From UMGS1370 sp963557065 (GTDB lineage: Bacteria; Bacillota; Clostridia; Lachnospirales; Lachnospiraceae), in contig CAUWCT010000090.1 of NCBI GenBank assembly GCA_963557065.1, positions 1 to 8,223 of the forward strand: a stretch of DNA of 8,223 bases. Reading direction: 5' to 3'. Position numbers and translations under genes: made by a program. The notes beneath the pieces are model-generated. The model saw only the letters and a program-made list of their open reading frames with translations. It had not been told where the DNA came from and searched no databases. Shown here in pieces: positions 6,323 through 8,223 of this stretch (position 1 is its first letter; each line of letters opens with the position of its first letter).

Positions 6323-7153
6323 ATGAACGATATCAAATTAATCGCTTTAGATTTGGACGGAACTCTTTTAAACAGTAAAAAGCAGCTTTCTTCGGGCAAT
6401 TTGCAGGCGCTGAAAGCCTGTATTGCCAGAGGAATCCAGATAGTACCAACTACGGGACGCACAGTGGACGGCGTCCCGTCTGTTATCAAGGAGATTCCAG
6501 GCGTCCGATATGCAATTACAACAAATGGGGCAGTGATATTCGATATGCAGACCCGGACAGTGATCGATAAGAGGATGCTGGATAAAGAGCAGACGCTCAC
6601 AATTCTGGAGATTTTAGAGCAGTATCCGGTTATGTATGATCCTTATATCAACGGACGGGGGATCAGTGAGGAAAAATTCTTTAACCATATGGAACGGTAT
6701 GGACTGACAAAGGAGTTTCAGGAAATGGTTCGGGTTACCAGAGATGTAGTGCCCAATATTATCCGTTTTGTAAAAGAAAGCAATAGTCCAATCGAAAAAA
6801 TCAATATGTTTTTTGCAGAACCCTCTCTCAAGAAGGAGATCCGAGAGCGATTAGAAGCGATTCCCGGCATTATTGTTACGTCTTCTATCCCGTTGAATCT
6901 GGAAATCAATCATCCGGAAGCGACAAAGGGAAAAGGCATTTTGCGGCTGGCCCGATATCTGGGAATTCCCAGGGAGGAAACAATGGCGTTTGGAGATGGG
7001 GAAAATGATCATTCTATGATTGAAGAAGCCGGTATGGGAGTTGCAATGGAAAACGGAATGAATTCTTTAAAAATGAAGGCCGATTACGTTACCAAGAGTA
7101 ATGACGAGGATGGGGTTGCAACGGCGATCAACAGATTTGTATTAGGAAAGTGA
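6323..7153 (+). CDS. Cof-type HAD-IIB family phosphatase
   Basis: A haloacid dehalogenase-superfamily hydrolase that probably removes phosphate from a small metabolite such as a sugar phosphate or flavin nucleotide; the substrate cannot be told from sequence. At 276 residues it is full length for the Cof/YbiV/YidA group. Motif I is DLDGT (10-14, nucleophile D10 and acid/base D12), motif II TTGR (43-46), motif III the lysine in TKGKG (201-205), and motif IV GDGENDHSMIEEAG (224-237) with metal-binding D225 and D229. The C2 cap lies between motifs II and III and includes TTNGA (66-70) near its start. It follows the modular protein by 17 bases, with a weak GGGGAAAG (6311-6318) as ribosome binding site, and precedes the CvpA gene by four bases. 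All catalytic residues are present. Its tie to the neighbouring genes is unclear. Confidence 0.93.
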   Translation: MNDIKLIALDLDGTLLNSKKQLSSGNLQALKACIARGIQIVPTTGRTVDGVPSVIKEIPGVRYAITTNGAVIFDMQTRTVIDKRMLDKEQTLTILEILEQYPVMYDPYINGRGISEEKFFNHMERYGLTKEFQEMVRVTRDVVPNIIRFVKESNSPIEKINMFFAEPSLKKEIRERLEAIPGIIVTSSIPLNLEINHPEATKGKGILRLARYLGIPREETMAFGDGENDHSMIEEAGMGVAMENGMNSLKMKADYVTKSNDEDGVATAINRFVLGK

Positions 7154-7157
7154 TAAA

Positions 7158-7874
7158 ATGGAGTTTTTTCAGGAAAATTGGCTGTCCGTACTGATAGCCA
7201 TATATTTATCAGGTATGGTGCTTTACGGACACTACCGGGGATTTATACGGCTTGTGGTATCCTGCAGTGCCACGATACTCACGCTCTTTATTGTACGTAT
7301 GGCGCTGCCATATGTAACAGATTATGCAATGGAAAATGCAGCGATTCGGGAAGCAGTTGGCAATACATTGCTTGGATCTGTGGAGATAGGGGAAAGTGAA
7401 ACGTATTCTCTGCCAGAAGAGCAAAACATGATGATTGAAGATTTAAAGCTGCCGGAGAGTATAAAGCAGGCGCTTTTATCCAATAATAATAGTGAAAGCT
7501 ATCAAATGCTGGGAGTAGAGGCATTTACAGATTATATAAGCGCATATTTGTCAGAAACGATCATAAGAGGAATTTGCTTTATTTTATTGTTTGCAGTTGT
7601 ATCCGCTTTTTTGCGGATCATGATAAGGTGGCTGAATTTAATTTCCCGGCTTCCGATTATTCATGGAATGAATCAACTGGCAGGAGCTGCGCTGGGAGGC
7701 GTGCAGGGATTGCTTTATATATGGGTAGGCTGTTTGATTCTGCCCGCTTTTGTTGGTACAGAGCCCGGAAGGTTAATTATGGAGCAAATTGAAAACAGCA
7801 CATGGTTGTATGCGCTGTATCAGAATAATCCGATTCATATTCTGATGATAGGAGTAATTAAAAGCTTCTTATAA
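7158..7874 (+). CDS. CvpA-family integral membrane protein
   Basis: A 238-residue membrane protein of the CvpA (colicin V production) family, whose biochemical role is poorly defined. I see four likely membrane segments at about 9-25, 31-52, 135-157 and 176-198, with a fifth weaker hydrophobic patch near the C-terminus (about 225-238). A polar stretch of roughly 80 residues, probably extracytoplasmic or loop, separates the first pair from the second. Family features are GHYRGF (24-29) between segments 1 and 2 and the glycine-rich MNQLAGAALGGVQG (171-184) opening segment 4. The ATG follows the HAD stop by four bases, and its ribosome binding site AGGAAAG (7144-7150) lies within the end of the HAD gene, so the two are very likely co-transcribed and translationally linked. 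Assignment rests on topology and the glycine motif; specific function is unknown. Confidence 0.82.
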   Translation: MEFFQENWLSVLIAIYLSGMVLYGHYRGFIRLVVSCSATILTLFIVRMALPYVTDYAMENAAIREAVGNTLLGSVEIGESETYSLPEEQNMMIEDLKLPESIKQALLSNNNSESYQMLGVEAFTDYISAYLSETIIRGICFILLFAVVSAFLRIMIRWLNLISRLPIIHGMNQLAGAALGGVQGLLYIWVGCLILPAFVGTEPGRLIMEQIENSTWLYALYQNNPIHILMIGVIKSFL

Positions 7875-7904
7875 ACAAAGATATTATTTAAGATAGTATC
7901 CTGG

Positions 7905-7953
7905 AAAGCATCTGTTTGGAAAAGATAATTTTTGCAAACTGATGCTTTAATTT
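7905..7953 (+). terminator. Long imperfect hairpin, probable operon terminator
   Basis: AAAGCATC (7905-7912) pairs with GATGCTTT (7941-7948). After a T-T mismatch, GTTTG (7914-7918) pairs with CAAAC (7935-7939), then AAAA (7920-7923) with TTTT (7930-7933), leaving the loop GATAAT. The tail is TTTAATTT, a weak U-tract. It begins 30 bases after the CvpA stop and is the only strong hairpin between the last gene and the downstream promoters. Termination efficiency is uncertain because of the A/T-rich stem and interrupted T-run. Confidence 0.55.
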
Positions 7954-8086
7954 ATACAATTAATACAATTATTGATAAAATAAAAAAGCAGAGACGAATA
8001 AGCAACCACAAAATATAGTAAAAACAAGAAAAATAGGGGATATGTAGTGGGGTGAAAAATTGTTTAAAAAAATTATACAAATTCTA
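7954..8086. other. A/T-rich spacer
   Basis: No gene is supported here. It contains a 9-base tandem duplication ATACAATTA (7954-7962 and 7963-7971) and long A-runs such as 8066-8072 that could act as an UP element for the promoter at 8087. A reverse-strand reading of 61 codons (7969-8154) overlaps that promoter and hairpin leader and has no credible protein features. Confidence 0.4.
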
Positions 8087-8115
8087 TTGACTTTTGTAGA
8101 CAGAGGTGGTATTAT
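8087..8115 (+). promoter_or_regulatory. Strong sigma-A promoter with extended -10 (first of tandem pair)
   Basis: TTGACT (8087-8092) and TATTAT (8110-8115) are 17 bases apart, and TGG (8107-8109) supplies an extended -10 element. A-rich DNA just upstream fits an UP element. Transcription should begin near 8121-8124 and run immediately into the hairpin at 8126. The TATAAT at 8113-8118 would leave a 20-base spacer, so TATTAT is the better -10. Position and pairing with a second promoter suggest a ribosomal RNA operon. Confidence 0.7.
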
Positions 8116-8125
8116 AATCCTCGCG

Positions 8126-8140
8126 CCGCTGATACAGCGG
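8126..8140 (+). other. Leader hairpin 1
   Basis: CCGCTG (8126-8131) and CAGCGG (8135-8140) form a G/C-rich 6-base-pair stem around the loop ATA. It lies a few bases after the predicted start of the 8087 promoter and is not followed by T-residues, so it is not a terminator. It is probably a transcript-leader structure. Confidence 0.55.
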
Positions 8141-8145
8141 TCGGC

Positions 8146-8162
8146 CAACTCCAAAAGAGTTG
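8146..8162 (+). other. Leader hairpin 2
   Basis: CAACTC (8146-8151) and GAGTTG (8157-8162) pair around the loop CAAAA. It sits five bases after leader hairpin 1 and is followed by an A-run, not a T-run. Confidence 0.5.
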
Positions 8163-8168
8163 AAAAAC

Positions 8169-8195
8169 AAAAAAGTTTGAAAAAACTTGAAAAAA
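8169..8195 (+). promoter_or_regulatory. Phased A-tracts, probable UP element of the second promoter
   Basis: Three A6 runs at 8169-8174, 8180-8185 and 8190-8195 are spaced 11 and 10 bases apart, close to one helical turn, so the DNA should be intrinsically curved. They end four bases before the -35 hexamer at 8200. AAGTTT (8173-8178) and AAACTT (8183-8188) in the same stretch could also form a hairpin with a GAAA loop in the transcript from the first promoter. Confidence 0.6.
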
Positions 8196-8199
8196 GTTG

Positions 8200-8223
8200 T
8201 TGACAAATCGAAAACAGCGTGAT
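8200..8223 (+). promoter_or_regulatory. Second tandem promoter, cut by the window edge
   Basis: A consensus TTGACA (8200-8205) is followed by 17 bases and then the T at 8223, exactly where a -10 hexamer would begin. Only that first base is visible. With the A-tracts upstream and the first promoter 113 bases before it, this resembles rRNA operon promoter pairs in Firmicutes. The gene it drives is outside the window. Confidence 0.6.

Noticed and set aside
8113..8118. TATAAT as the -10 for the promoter at 8087
   Set aside because: The spacer would be 20 bases; TATTAT at 8110 gives 17 plus an extended TGn element.
7969..8154. Reverse-strand 61-codon reading with a hydrophobic tail
   Set aside because: It overlaps the strong forward promoter and leader hairpin and its hydrophobicity reflects A/T-rich DNA; no ribosome binding site was evident.

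Overview
The window looks like core chromosome of a Clostridia bacterium, most likely a Lachnospiraceae member. The evidence is moderate GC content, AGGAGG-type ribosome binding sites, the dnaX-ebfC-recR order typical of Firmicutes, and a recR-adjacent tetratricopeptide/acidic-repeat protein that I associate with Lachnospiraceae from memory. The taxonomic call comes from protein resemblance, not from a search.

Layout: Bases 1-119 hold no gene I can recognise. A rho-independent terminator (120-166) closes an upstream transcript. Two overlapping sigma-A-type promoters (169-214) then precede seven genes, all on the + strand: pfkA (255-1331), dnaX (1369-3021), ebfC/YbaB (3054-3407), recR (3407-4003), a large uncharacterised modular protein (4035-6305), a Cof-type HAD phosphatase (6323-7153) and a CvpA-family membrane protein (7158-7874). 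Gaps run from a one-base overlap to 37 bases and I see no internal terminator, so the seven genes may form one operon. A long hairpin (7905-7948) follows the last gene. The remaining non-coding DNA carries two strong sigma-A promoters about 110 bases apart, separated by three small hairpins and phased A-tracts. The second promoter runs off the window edge. This resembles the upstream region of a ribosomal RNA operon, but no rRNA is present to confirm it.

How the genes relate: dnaX (clamp-loader subunit), ebfC (DNA-binding protein) and recR (recombinational repair mediator) form the conserved replication/repair module. Here it sits downstream of a glycolytic phosphofructokinase and upstream of a protein with tetratricopeptide-like helices, low-complexity acidic linkers and what I read as a catalytically dead AAA+ fold. 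That protein is the best candidate for undescribed biology in this window. The rest is largely ordinary housekeeping sequence, and I see no phage, transposon, CRISPR or defence system.

Three start codons matter. The longest readings of pfkA, ebfC and the modular protein begin too early; ribosome binding sites place the starts at 255, 3054 and 4035.
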